The position numbers were made by a program, and so were the translations under genes. This document shows positions 11,120-22,813 of a stretch of DNA of 64,000 nt, in pieces. The notes beneath the pieces are model-generated. The model did not search any database. It was not told where the DNA came from and saw only the letters and a list, made by a program, of their open reading frames with translations. The stretch is taken from NCBI GenBank assembly GCA_013400975.1, contig WBMZ01011729.1, positions 62,001-126,000 of the forward strand. Reading direction: 5' to 3'. This DNA comes from Atrichornis clamosus (taxonomy: Eukaryota; Chordata; Aves; Passeriformes; Menuridae). Numbering within the stretch: the first letter of the stretch is position 1; every line of letters begins with the position of its first letter.

Positions 11120-14100
11120 CAAAATATATTTGGACAGCAGCTTTATTTCAGGGAGGTACTGAGGCAGGCTTCAGTAGATACACCTTAGTCATTCCCGGAC
11201 ATGAGAAAGTTTAGATTTATAGAGCACAATAGAAAATACTTGAAAGGCATCATAATTCTCCATCCCTGAGGTTTCTCTCTCTCTTACACCCCTGACAGAA
11301 AACCAGGAAGACTCCACCTTAATCATTGCTGTCATCCACCTTAGCTTCTTACCATTTAAGTCTGTGAACTTAAAAGCAGCATCTTGACTTTCCTCTAAGT
11401 GTTCCTGACTGGGATAATAATTGTCTGCACTGGTCAACTTTTTCAGAGGAGGTGCTTCAATACCTCATTTCACAGTCCACAGGACAAAACCAAATCAGCT
11501 TCCCCACCTTGACTCTTCACCACCCCCAGAAAGAATCTGGTGGTCATATCAGATTGTCATAATTACAAAGAGACAAAACTAAACTGTGGATGTTTGGATT
11601 CCTAAGCCCCTCAGTGCCTTGGTAAGCAAGTTTTCTACAAGTCTACCTGCAAACAAGCATTCATGAAAACATACTAAAAGGTAGACCACATTACTGTGTG
11701 GTCCAGATTATCAACTACACTAATGTATAAAATAATACATATGCTTAAAATCACAATTATACCTATAAAATCAACTATACATATTTACTACCAATATTCA
11801 TGCCTTCTAAAATAAAAGGTAAACTCCAGTTGTGGTGATTATGGAAGTTATAGTAATATACAATATATAACGTAAATTACAGTTTCCAAGTATGCATACA
11901 ATCAATGGTGCAGATTTGTTTATAGTTTGCTAAAGTTCTGTTTGAGGCAAATAATGAATGGCAGTCATATGGCAACAACTGTGGTCTGCAATTTTTAAAT
12001 TACTTTATCATTACTGTAAGGAAACAGTCTTCAGTTTTACAATGCTTTTACCTCTTTATTGTTAGACCAGTTAAACTTTGGAATCATTTTTTAGCAGTCT
12101 TTTCTCACATCTTTTATGGGAGAACTGTCTTAAGATATACTTGGAATCATATTTTTGCCTTTTAAGAAGTAGACTTATGAGGCTTGTGACTTACAGAGAA
12201 GCTAAAGTTCTTGGGTTTTGCTTTCATACCAAAATGTTTCAGAAAAAAAGAAAGCTATAGAAAAAGTTACCTTGCAAGACTTCCACTGTTAAAAAAATTT
12301 TCTGTGAAAGTAATAAATAAAAAAAAGACAAAAAGCAGTTTCCTTGGTTTATAAAATCAGCTGGAAGTCTCGTCTAAATACTCTCTACTGTTCCCTTTGC
12401 GTAATAAAGTAGTCCCTGCACTGATAACTTTCTCAACATAGTAACACAAGTATTAATATAATATTTTTGATTTCAGTGCAAATTTGCAAAGTAAACCATC
12501 CTTCCACCTGTCAGATTTCAGAAGACTGCTGTTCTTACACCTTCAGAAGCAGTATTACAGACACAAAAGAAAAATTACTGGTTTGAATACTTTGAAAAAA
12601 TAGACTTAATTAGCATGCCAAGTTCTTACTAATCAACTAGACTTTCAAGCCCTCATTCATTTGTAAAATTCCTGCCAATTCCTTTCATTTATAAAGCAAT
12701 TCAGAATGAGTTTTTATTTTTACAACATATTTTGGTAATAGGATATGAAATTTGAGTGCAATTCCAAAGTTAAATAAGCATAAACAGGCTGGAAACATAC
12801 ATCAGCAAGTCGGGAAGCAAAAATCTTTAAAACTCTTAGCCACAGTGGCTGTAGGAGCCAATTTATGTTATATAATACTAAAGTATTTTTGTTATTCAAG
12901 ATTAATTTTCTTTGAATACAAAGTACTCCAAAGGCAAGACCAACATTCACAGTCACCAACACACACACACAGCAGAAAAGCTTGCAACCAAATAGCATAG
13001 TAAAAGCTGATGCAGTTCTCATGTTTTTACTGTTTATAAAACATACTGATTTTACAGTCTAGCAGACCATGCAACTAACTGAACTTATTCAGAGACATTT
13101 TCACCTGAGCTTTGGTGGCAGGACTTAAGCAAATTGGGTCTTTTAAAAAAATTCCTTGGAAAAGTCTTCAACATTCTGTATCAGAATCCTCTATTACTAG
13201 TTTTTCCCAGAAGAATACATACCAGCACTTGACTTTTCCTACCTATAGTAGTAGCTGTGGTTCTTTTAAAAGCAAGTGAGACTGAAGTAGTTGGTCCCAT
13301 TTGGTCCCTAGTAGTTGAATAGTTGGTCCCATTTCTACAACAAACCTCAGCTGAGACAGACATGAAAATTACATCTTGTCCTAATAGGCATTCTGATTTC
13401 AGCTGTCAGAGATTTGAGCAGGTGTTAGGTAAACGGAAATATATATTTACTAGTTACTGGAGATTTTCTTTAAATTTTTACCTTTTGATTTAATGTCTGC
13501 ACCTGCTGGACACATTTGTTATAATATTCCAGAAAGGAAGGTATAGCATAAACTACAAAACATTCTGCAAATATCCCCTCTGCTTGGAAATTTCCTCCTT
13601 TTTCCAGAAAGAGTGGGGAAAAAAACCTAATGTGAAACAGGATGGCTTTTTGGCACTATGACCTCTATTCATTAAGAGCCAGCTGTACTTAACCAACTCA
13701 CGAAGCAGATTCACCTATACTAACTCTGTAGGAATGAATAGAGGGGAAGTAACCTAGAGACTTCTGATCCCATTTCAACTCCTACACTGACTTGGCAAGA
13801 GGACTCTGCTGGATTAACACTTTTCTGCTTCACAAAGAGACATAACCAAGAAGGTGTGAAATCAGAATGTATCTATTTTAGATAACCCACAAGAAGTGTT
13901 GCTGACAACAGCAATTCAATCCCAACCCTACAGCTGGATTCTCCTCACATTGCAGACAGCCAGACATGGGCAAGATGTAAATGGAAAGTACAACACAGTT
14001 AAGAACCTGAATGTGGCACCTGAGGCACATGAGGTTCTGTGTTTTCATAAGCAACTGTGTTATTGCTATGGTCTACAAGTCTTACTGCCATTATTACATT

Positions 14101-14217
14101 TGGCAGTTAAAGCATTCAGTTATTAGAAAAGGATAAAAAACTTGTCTGGTTTTCATCCTGAAGGGTCAGTACCCATGGCAGGTAGGTACAAGTCTGTGTC
14201 CCAGACTGTCACAACTT
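11120..14217. other. Non-coding background with minor simple repeats
   Basis: This is AT-rich unique-looking DNA. Visible details are a short CA run near 12957-12971 and a duplicated block around 13288-13334 in which TAGTTGGTCCCATT occurs twice about 32 bases apart. Overlapping open frames on opposite strands at 12720-13022 and 12752-13000 look like chance. I see no gene or transposon end. Confidence 0.5.
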
Positions 14218-14529
14218 TTGCTCCAGAATCTCACACATTTTTTGGAGCACTCCTTTATTGAAAGCAACTGCCGCTCCTTCTCTTCCAAGCCATTCTTCCC
14301 AGACAGTCTGTATGCAGTCTCGTTATCTATTCCACAGTGTCTTGGTTACTCCAAAGTCACCGCAGCCCTGCACCAACACACCAAGCTCCTGTGTCTCATT
14401 TGTTTCCCCACTTTGCTTGTGCTTGTACAAGTGCTTGGGGTTGGCCTCTTTGTTACCATCTTCACTTTTCTTGAAGGCTCTCTTCCATCACCTTGCTCCG
14501 TGTATTTGCCACCTCTAACTTCTTTGTCT

Positions 14530-14890
14530 GTTGGAAAACTCTTGTCACCCCATGTCTGGTTTAAAGCCCTTTATACTATATTGTCAAGTCCATAGCTAAG
14601 GGCAGTTTTCTCTCTTTTTGTCAGATGGATCCCATCTGTCATTCCTTGAAAAGGGACATAGAGTCACAAAATCCAAAGCACCTTGTGCAACTCCAGTCAC
14701 ACCGCCACTTGTCATTTGCAAGAGGCATCCATTCCTACACGAGTCTTCCCCTTCAGCCCTGACACTGAGGACAAGACAACCTGAGTTCTCACATCCCTCA
14801 CCTTTGCCTTCAGAGCTTCACAGTCCCTCTTAATTTGTTACAAGTGTCACTTGGTGGCATCATTAGTGCCCTGCAGGCAATCAGTGAAGG
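14530..14890 (-). pseudogene. Relic of CR1-type LINE ORF1 esterase (SGNH hydrolase) domain
   Basis: Read on the minus strand, the segment encodes a decayed SGNH-hydrolase-like domain. A GTND block lies at 14870-14859 and a DGIHL block at 14636-14622. The first base of GTND and the first base of DGIHL are exactly 234 bases (78 codons) apart, so both are in one frame. The sequence between them includes a QVVLSS strand, as in the esterase domain of ORF1 proteins of CR1-like LINEs. A RALN block follows the second motif. Several stop codons (for example TGA and TAA shortly after GTND) and probable frameshifts show it is dead. In intact elements ORF1 is thought to help bind nucleic acid or membranes. 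Assignment to CR1 rather than another LINE is inferred from motifs and genomic context. Confidence 0.55.
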
Positions 14891-15879
14891 GTCACATCCT
14901 GAAGATCAAATGAATTTTAGCAGTCGTCTAAAACACCCTGGATCTGGGCCCCAGCAAGCTACAAACCTGTTGTAACAGAACCTCCAGCCACTAATGCGCA
15001 TCACTTCCTCTTGGTCCCAGTGCTCTGTTCAGGCCCAGCTAGCTGGCTCTGATGTCTGACTCAATGGGGTTTGTCCTCATGCATTGGCTGTTAGGGCACA
15101 GTACCCATTTTGTAAATGCAGATCAAAGAGAAGAAAGAACCTTCTCCTGCTGCTGAGCCAGAAGCTTCCAGTCTCTCCCTTTTTGGGAGTTGCGACCCAC
15201 CACTCCTCCAAGCCTGGTGTCTACCTGTGTAACCTTCCTTGTATTGTGTGGTTGGGACTCTCACCTCTGCAAACACTCTGTGGAGACCCTGTCAGTGTGT
15301 CCCCCCTGCTGGTGTGAAGGCTGCTCATCTTCCTGCTCAGCGAGCAACTCAATGCCTCAACACAGCACATACCACACAAGTTAAACTCTATCACAAGCAG
15401 GGGTGGCCCCAGAGCTCCCTCCAGGTGTGGCCCCAGACCTGGAAACCAGCATGCTATTGCTGGAATCCAACATGGTCGGGGGTGAGTAACTACAGAAAGG
15501 AAGAAGATGATCCTACAGAAGAGAAACTGCCCAAGTGAAGCTCCACAAATACGGAAATAACCTTTCTCATGCTGTAGAAGGACTGTGAGCTAATACAGGT
15601 CTGCTCCTTCTCCTGTTGATAGAAGAGGTTTTAGCTATTTCACTTTTATAAACAATGGTCCTGGGCTGAATTTGAGGTCATCTGCAGTACAAAACTACCA
15701 ACACAGACTTAAGCATTTCTGACAGGATAGCAGGCTAGGTGTTGTAAGACTTGAAAGGAGACCTCAAAAGAACATGCAGATTGTGACATAAGAGCACAGG
15801 TGAAAATATGGCTTATGAAATTGAGACACTCCCTACTGCTGTTTGGGGTTGGGTTATAATTCAAATACCATAGGGTGCT
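14891..15879 (-). other. GC-richer, probably LINE-derived flank of the ORF1 relic
   Basis: This is the upstream side (minus strand) of the esterase relic. It is more GC-rich than the background up to about 15540, with many C/T-rich patches on the plus strand. Overlapping open frames at 15084-15317, 15190-15384 and 15239-15538 (plus) look like products of this composition. It may include the amino-terminal ORF1 or leader part of the same element, but I cannot identify a domain. Bases 15541-15879 are ordinary AT-rich sequence. Confidence 0.35.
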
Positions 15880-16410
15880 GGAATAACTCACCACTCTGGT
15901 CCTGGCCTTGTTGAACCTCATACAATTGGCTTTGGCACACGGATCCAGCCTGTCCAGATCCCTGTGCAGAGCCTTCCTATCCTCTAGCAAATCAACATTC
16001 CTGCCCAGCTTGGTGCTATCTGTAGATTTACTGAGGGTGCATCTCTATCATCTCATCCAGATCGTTGATAAAGATATTGAACTGGCCCAAATACTGATCA
16101 CTGTGGAACACCACTGGTGACTGGCCACCAAATGGATGTAATCCCATTCACCAGCACTCTCTGGGCCTGGCCATCCAGCCAGTTCCTGACCCAGCAAAGA
16201 GTGCACCTGTCCAAGCCATAGGCTGCCAGCTTCTCCAAGAAAATGCTGTGGGAAGCAGTGTTGAAGGCTTTACTGAAGTCCAGGTAGACACATCCACAGC
16301 CTTTTCCTCATCCAGCAGGTAGGTCATCTGGTCATAAATGGAGATCAGGCTGGTCTAGCAGGACCTGCCTTTCCAAAACCCATGCTTGCTGGGTCTGATC
16401 CCCTGGTAAT
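15880..16410 (-). pseudogene. CR1 LINE ORF2 reverse-transcriptase fragment (dead)
   Basis: On the minus strand this encodes consecutive pieces of the CR1 reverse transcriptase. From 16410 downward they are a YLDFSKAF-like motif A (around 16290-16265), a WLDGQ-type block, SGVPQ of the motif B region, an IFINDLDE block, the active-site block, and a RKALHRDLDRLD helix ending near 15880. CR1 ORF2 encodes an endonuclease plus reverse transcriptase that copies element RNA at nicked target DNA. This copy is inactive. The glycine after SGVPQ is replaced by a TGA stop (16098-16100) and the catalytic FADD block reads Ser-Thr-Asp-Ser (16015-16026). Indels shift the frame between blocks. Neither the endonuclease nor the 3' end is attached, so the copy is truncated at both sides. 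Confidence 0.85.
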
Positions 16411-16640
16411 AGGTACTACATTATGGACTAAGTTACTTTATCCAAGTTCAGTGATATTATCACTCTTCTTTGGCCAAATGCAGAAATCCATAAGAGGCTA
16501 CAGATACTTTTTTCTTCCAAATATGCTCGCTAGAAAAAGACACCATATATCTCAGGGGGAATCTTTGAGTGTACAGGAAAGCAATTTTATGTGCTCTGGA
16601 CCTGATTCTTTTGCCAGTGGCATCGTAGTCATAGAAGTGC
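16411..16640. other. Spacer between two CR1 fragments
   Basis: These 230 bases of AT-rich sequence separate the reverse-transcriptase fragment from a CR1 3' end. I recognise nothing in it. It may be pre-insertion genomic DNA. Confidence 0.4.
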
Positions 16641-16838
16641 AAAATCATAAAATATTCTGAGTTGGAAGGGACCCATCAGAATGATCAAGTCCAACTCCTG
16701 GTCCTGCACAGGACACCCCAAGAATCACACCATGTGTCTGAGAGCATTTTCCAAATGCTTCTGGAACTAAGACAGGCTTGGTGCTGCGACCACTCCCCTG
16801 GGGAGCCTGTTCCAGTATCCTACTGTCCACACACCTTC
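16641..16838 (-). mobile_element. CR1 LINE 3' end, minus strand
   Basis: The plus strand begins with a diverged AATCATAGAAT-type tail followed by GAGTTGGAAGGGACCC, GTCCAACTCCTGGTCCTGCACAGGACACCCCA-like and GGGGAGCCTGTTCCAGT blocks. These are the reverse complement of the CR1 3' untranslated region. The 5' truncation point is near 16838. It is a separate insertion from the reverse-transcriptase fragment, because on this strand a 3' end lies upstream of a coding part. Confidence 0.9.
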
Positions 16839-18989
16839 ATTACCACTGCATCAATTAATCCTGCTCTACAACTGCAGAGATAAATGTTTCATTAGCTATT
16901 TTTATTTATACACACCCAATGTCTGAAATCATGATTTTTCCCAGCATCACAATGCATCTTCTTTCTTCTGAAGCACAGGAGGAGTCTGTCTTCTCTACAA
17001 GACTGAGAAAAAAAAGTTGGATTTAAGATTTTGTCTATACTGTACTAAAACCTAAATTTGGATTTTTCAACTCTATGTGCAGATTATCGCTGTAGACCTA
17101 AACCCATTTCATGTTTCAGAACCTGCAAATGGTGTCAGAAGCAGTTTAAGGTCATTAAAACCCCATTAATATTTTGGAAGTGAAGTGTTTTGTGATTTGG
17201 TCTTCTGGTAACTGGATACATCTTTCCCTTCAAAAGATGGGTCAGTGACCTAAGAGATGTGTAATCTTTACCAAAAAATTAAACAATTTTGCAGAACAAC
17301 TACTGTATTAAGATTAATCTGACTTCAACCACTAAACTACTTATCAGCATAAAAAGCTGTAGCTCTTAGTATCACACTAATGAAAGAAACCCCACTGACA
17401 TAAAAGGAACTGTTTGCATGCTTTGGTAACACATATGTAGCTGTCTGAAGAAAAAACACACCCACCAAAAAACCCCCACAAAATTGTTATTTCTTCTTAC
17501 TGCAAGCAAAAACCAATTTGAAGATAGTGTTCATTTACAGCGTTCCAGACAGTCATTAAGAACTTCATCAGCAAAACCAGCCATTTTGACCAATATGCTA
17601 GCATATAGACAAAGATTTATTTTAAGTCCCACCATTTGTCCACAAAAGGTTCCGTTGCTATTCTGTCCACCCCATAGCGTCTGCTAATATTTAACATAGT
17701 ACTTAGTTTCATTTCAAGTCTCAAAAAAATCAGTAGTCAATGCTTCCATGTTTAATATACAAATCAAGACAGTATTAAATATTGTTAATTTCACATTTAG
17801 ACAAGGAGACTCCTCAAAAAATAACCTCAATAATTACATTTGATAGCTAAAATGAGTGGCCAAATGAAACCAGGATCCTCTGTGCTTGTCCTCAGAGTAA
17901 GAACTTCTGCAGTACTGCTGCTTCCAAGGGCCTAACTTTAAAATATGCATGCCAAGCCAATAGTAGGAAAATAAACAAAACGGATGATGTGGATACTAAC
18001 TTAACAGTGAAGAGGTCTCAGAGATGTAAACAGATGTGAATAACAGCTCACAGGGGATAACTCATGCTGACCAGCACCACAATATTTGAAAAGGCCAATT
18101 CTATTAAATATTATGGCTTATTCTCAAGAGAAAATGTAAGGGTTAAAACTTAAACAAGTCTGGATACTGCTGCGGCAAAAGCAGCAGGATAATTGTGAAC
18201 AGCAACAGGGAACTGTGAACATTCCTCTGAAGTTCTCATTTATTGCCAAGTCATACTGGTGCAGCCCTAGCTTCCTTTCAGAAACACCATCATCTCTGGA
18301 ACTGGTAACAGAAATTTTCTAACTGCAATTCATCTCCTCTATTCAGTATCTAACTCCAAAAGAAGGTATCTTCTCCTGTCTCTATAGGAACTGTTAGTTC
18401 TTCTCCAAACCACATCTCCAAGAAGACACTCAAGCCAAATACTTGGGTCTAGAAAGATAGAGATTCCCTCCATTTAATTAAATTTCAACTCAGGAGGTTC
18501 CAATAGGTTGTCTAGACAACCACTAGCAACTTAACTAAACACCCATCTCATAATTGCATTAGGAAAGTGCATGGCTTGCTGAGATAGCCTAATTATGTGT
18601 TAAAAGAGCTTTAAAATAAACTTTCCTAAAGGAAATACTCTGCATGATTTGATTTCCCTTACTGGCCTGGTCATACATTCTGTAATTTTCCCACCAAGTA
18701 CCACAGCAAAATGCACAACTCCCTGCAGTGACTGCAGTCAGGGTGCAGATTTTTATCTAGATGGTTTATATATAGGGTATTGTAGCTTAAAAAGAAACAC
18801 CAAGAAACAGCATGTTCAAGAGACTAAAGCAACTTGTACTCATGAGAAAATTGAACACAATAGAGAAACTGCAAGTGTCAGGCAGCAGCAGGTATTAAAA
18901 AGAATAATTACTAAGTGTTACCTGCTTCATACATAACTACTAAAAGTAGGTCAGGGAGTAAGAATTTCTTAAGCATTCTTAGCAAAATT
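16839..18989. other. Non-coding background, no gene recognised
   Basis: This is AT-rich sequence with short A-rich runs (for example 17452-17482). Open frames are at most 95 codons (18649-18936, plus) and resemble nothing known. No repeat ends were recognised. Confidence 0.5.
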
Positions 18990-19578
18990 AATTTGCTTAA
19001 GAAAGTGCATTTCTCTCATAGTCCATGGAGGACCCCATGCTGGACAGGTGGATGACCAAATGTGGCAGTGACCCTGTGGGAACCCACTCAGGAGCAGGTT
19101 TGCTGGCTGGACTTGTGGCCCCATGGGGACCAACACATCCCTGAAGGACTGCATCACATGAAATGGATCCTACACTGGAGCAGGGGAAGAGTGTGAGAAG
19201 TCCTCCCCCTGAAGAGGAAGGAGCAGCAGATGAACTGACTACAGCCTCCATTCCATGTTCCCTTATGCCACTGTGGGGGCAGGGGTATAGAAATTGGGAG
19301 TGAAGTTAAGCCCAGAAAGAATGGTGGAGTCAGTAAAAGGTATTTTAAGATTTGGTTTTATTTCTCATTATCCTACTCTGATTTGTTTAGTAATATATTA
19401 AATTAGTTTCCCCACGTTGAGCCAGTTTTACCCATGATGGTAACTAGTTAATGATCTCTCCCTGTCCTTATCTCAACCCATGAACCTTTCATTATATCTT
19501 TTTCTCCCTTGACCAGCTGAGGAGGGGAATGATGGAATGGCTTGGTGAGCACCTGGTGAGTAATTGGGTCAACAGACC
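18990..19578 (+). mobile_element. ERV-type (possibly ERVL) LTR-retrotransposon segment
   Basis: The sequence matches my memory of a common avian interspersed element. Blocks reading CATTTCTCTCATAGTCCATGG, CCATGCTGGACAGGTGGATG, GGAGCAGGGGAAGAGTGTGAG and GAAGTTAAGCCCAGAAAGAATGG come first. They are followed by a TTTTAAGATTTGGTTTTATT block, a polyadenylation-like AT-rich stretch and GTCCTTATCTCAACCCATGA, and it ends near GGGTCAACAGACC. The order suggests plus orientation. No retroviral protein is encoded and no intact boundaries or target duplication were found. I favour endogenous-retrovirus LTR or 3' internal sequence of an ERVL-like family, but the exact family is uncertain. Confidence 0.5.
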
Positions 19579-19580
19579 TT

Positions 19581-19897
19581 ATCAGTGGTATCCTGAAGAG
19601 GAGAGAAAAAGAAAATGAAGCTGGACTCCCTTCAGTGGTATGCAATAAGTGGAGGAGACACAATGGGAACAAAATGAAATGCCAGAAAATCCCCTTTGAC
19701 ATAAAATAAACAAGAACTTCTTTGGTAGTGATCAAGCACTGGAGTAATTATAGAGTCTCCATTCTTGGTTATATTTAAAAACCAGTTGTACAGTGTCTTG
19801 ATCAACCTGAACTTATTTACTTGCTTTAAGCAGGCAGGTTGGACTAGATGATCTCCAGAGATCCCTTCTAATCTCAACTATTCCTTGATTCTATGAA
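19581..19897 (+). mobile_element. CR1 LINE 3' end fragment, plus strand
   Basis: This 5'-truncated CR1 3' untranslated region runs from a GAAGAGGAGAG block through AAATCCCCTTTGACATAAAA-like and TTGGTTATATTTAAAAACCA blocks. It then reaches CAGGTTGGACTAGATGATCTCCAGAGATCCCTTCTAATCTCAAC and ends in TTGATTCTATG. It begins only about two bases after the ERV-like segment, so one element probably inserted at the edge of the other, or both were cut by one deletion. Confidence 0.8.
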
Positions 19898-22318
19898 GTT
19901 ATGTGGGACATTAATGTCTAAGATAGTAATTAACTTACAGTAGCTTGTTTTCAAAATATTTTCACACTGCCTAGGCAGACAAAATAAGGGTATAATTATA
20001 GTAAGAATGCAAGTACAAGCCTTCTTCAGGAACCATTCTTTTAATTAAACAGCTGACAACTAAAACTGGGATTCAAACCTGTATTCCCTGTTTTGCACAA
20101 TACTGTCTATAGCATAAGAAATCTTTCTCAAAAGTTTTATATGTATATATCTTTTAATGCCAGAGGTTTCTCTTATTCCAAAATACCCTGAAGATAATTT
20201 TGTCCTCTTCAGGCATAGAAATTTACAGGGAAAAACCCCTTTCAATATTGTAAACATATACAGTTATGAATATATGGAACAAATTTTCACCACATCTTTA
20301 AATTCTTAAGCCTTCAGGGATTGTGTCCAAAAAATTATCAGTTTGTCATATAAACCAGAAGGACATCAAATTCAGCTGCAATTAGTTTTTAACTCTACCT
20401 CTCTAAGATTAACCGGTGGGATAGTCAGCTAGCCCCAGGCAACTTAAACACCTAATCACTGCACACAGGAACCACTTGTGCACTCAGCTTTTCCAAACAT
20501 CTGCTTTGTGCCTGGCACATGAGGGATCTATACACATGGAAAGTTTCACACATGGGGTCACCATCTAGGCTAAGATCATGAACTTTTGCCCTCGATTTCA
20601 CAGAGATAAATTATTGTATGGTTCTACTTGCCCCATTCTATCAAACCTTAGCCAAGAGATTACTAAGCAAAGTACTTCATAGCCTCATAGCTGCCAGTTC
20701 TAATAAACAACAGGCATGTCCATAATAACAGAAAAAAATCCCTTCTGTCTATCTAATCACTCCCATATCCTTAACTGCTGCTTAGTCTGAATTAGAATTT
20801 TTTTGTCAGCACTTTATCTAGCACTACACATTACCTTAGGTATTGTTTTATACCATCTGCCATGTTTGGGATGTCTGTGAACATTGGGGTCTGTCCCTAG
20901 AAGGAGTACTCTTGTGATCTCTTTTGTCTTCATTGAAAACGAAAATAATCTTTACCACATCTAATTATCAAAAATATTTAACTGATTCTATCAGAGAGCT
21001 TGTAATACAAAAGGTCTGACAAAGGACCAAGGACAGACCCATTATTTTTACCAAAAGAAAGTCAAATGACCAGTAAAATGTTATAGGGCAATGAGAGGAT
21101 TGGAGACAGGTCATGTTCTCTAAATACTTCTATGCCTATAAACAAGAGGGGAAAAAAAAAAAGAGAATGACATTCGCTGTTTCACTCCACATGCAACTGA
21201 ACTCCTCTCTTTCCTTGCCTTGTTAAAAAGTTCAGAAGAAAGTCAACCAAGGCCACAACAAATGGTCCAGAGAACAATATTCAGGAAGATTATTTTTTTG
21301 GAAACATTTGGATAACTTCAAGAAACATTTTGGAAAGTGATTAGTGAGCATCTGCCAAGGCTGTGCAGTAACATAAAACGTATCAGATTGTGCTTGAAGT
21401 ATTTTCTGTCCACTGTATGGACAAAGCCATGGGCTAAGTGCTATGGCAGTGACTTTGAAAAGCAAACCAAAAGAACAGACCAGTAACCACAACAGTAGAA
21501 AGAAAACTAATTATTCAATATATGCAACCATGGTGACTAGCCAAGGGGATAGAAACACTTGACAACCTAGTTATTTGAAACAGTTGAAGGTTCCCACAGA
21601 AAAGAAATTAATGAGAATCATCTAGACTTAAGGACTCAAGGTAAGTCCCAGCCACTTCTTGTGGGTGAATGTAGGGAATTCCTTTCAGTGTAATATACCA
21701 CTGAGGCTTTCTGCAATTGGTATCACCAGGTCATTATTGCATTAATACCCTTTTACCTTTGAATGATGTATCCAGATGCAAAAATATACAGTCAGCCTTC
21801 ATATTTAAAGGCAGCAAGTTTTATTTTTCTTCAACCTCTTTCCAGCCTACCTCCATACCTTAGCTGTGAACCTGAAGAAGAGTTGTAAAATACACACAGG
21901 AGCCCATATTAACAGCAGGCTGCTCCCTCAAACCAGCCTGGTTTCTCAGCACCACCAAGAACACCACACGGTCCCACATTTGCATTTATAATGCTTCTAT
22001 TTGGGTTAATTTTTTAACCTTTGTAATAGCTTCTCCTACCAGCTGGGATGAGCACACAGGTCTGTCAGTCAACCAGTCAACTGTTCCTTTGCTGGACTAG
22101 TCTTTACACAACAGCATCTTACAGAATCTAAGCTCTTTAAAATGGTGTCAGGTCACATGAGCGTCTGAAAAACCCATCATCACAGAAGAGGTAGCCTGGT
22201 TAGCCATTCAGTTGTATCTAGGATTTCCTTCCCCCTCTTCCAGCTGCAGCATTCCCTTATTCTAGCCATCACCAGAAGAGGCAGCCTGCATCTCCCCTCC
22301 CAAACATCACTGTAATTT
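19898..22318. other. Non-coding background, no gene recognised
   Basis: This is AT-rich and CpG-poor. Open frames are at most 86 codons (21232-21492, minus) without family resemblance. An A-run lies at about 21151-21163. No transposon ends were seen before the CR1 beginning near 22319. Confidence 0.5.
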
Positions 22319-22813
22319 AGAATCATAGAATAGCTTGAGTTGGAAGGGACCTTTAAAGGTCATCTAGTTCAACCCCCACTGCAATGAACAGGGACATTGT
22401 CAACTAGATGAGGTTGCTCAGAGCCCTGTCCAGCCTGACCTTGGATGTCAGTTAGAGTGGGGCATCCGTCACCTCCCTGGGCTATCCATTCCAGTGCCTC
22501 ACCACCCTCATAGTAAAAGACATATTTCTCACATCTAGTCTAAGTTGACCCTCCTGCATTTTAAAACCATTACCCCTTCTCTTGTCACAACAGACCCTGC
22601 TAAAATATGTGCTTCCATTTTCTTTTTGGACTCCTTCAAGTATGGAAAGGTCACAATAAGCTCTCTCTTGGACAGAGCCTTCTCTTCTCCAGACTGAACA
22701 ATCTCAGTTCTCTGAGACTTTCCTCACAGGAATGGTGCTCCATCTCTCTAAGCATCTTCATGGTCCTTCTCTGGACTCACTCAAACAGGTCCATGTGCTT
22801 CCTGTGCTGGGGA
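22319..22813 (-). mobile_element. CR1 LINE 3' untranslated region, part 1 (split by an LTR)
   Basis: The plus strand opens with AATCATAGAATAGCTTGAG and GTTGGAAGGGACCT, then CATCTAGTTCAACCCCC, CCCTGTCCAGCCTGACCTTGG-like, and CTCTCTTGGACAGAGCCTTCTCTTCTCCAGAC-like blocks. This is a long CR1 3' untranslated region on the minus strand. It stops at 22813 in the CTGTGCTGGGG block, exactly where an LTR-like insertion begins, and resumes at 23384. Confidence 0.92.
22810..22813. repeat. Target-site duplication, left copy (GGGA)
   Basis: These four bases immediately precede the LTR-like insertion and are repeated at 23384-23387. A fifth base would mismatch (GGGGA versus GGGAA). Four bases fits a class I (gamma-type) retroviral integration, although a mutated five-base duplication cannot be excluded. 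Confidence 0.65.

Noticed and set aside
10931..11188. A Lys/Gln/Pro-rich 85-codon protein
   Set aside because: It is a translation of the C/A low-complexity tract.
14218..14595. A 125-codon plus-strand protein with hydrophobic segments
   Set aside because: It lies antisense to, and immediately downstream of, a LINE ORF1 relic. A second plus-strand frame overlaps it, so it is probably a composition effect.
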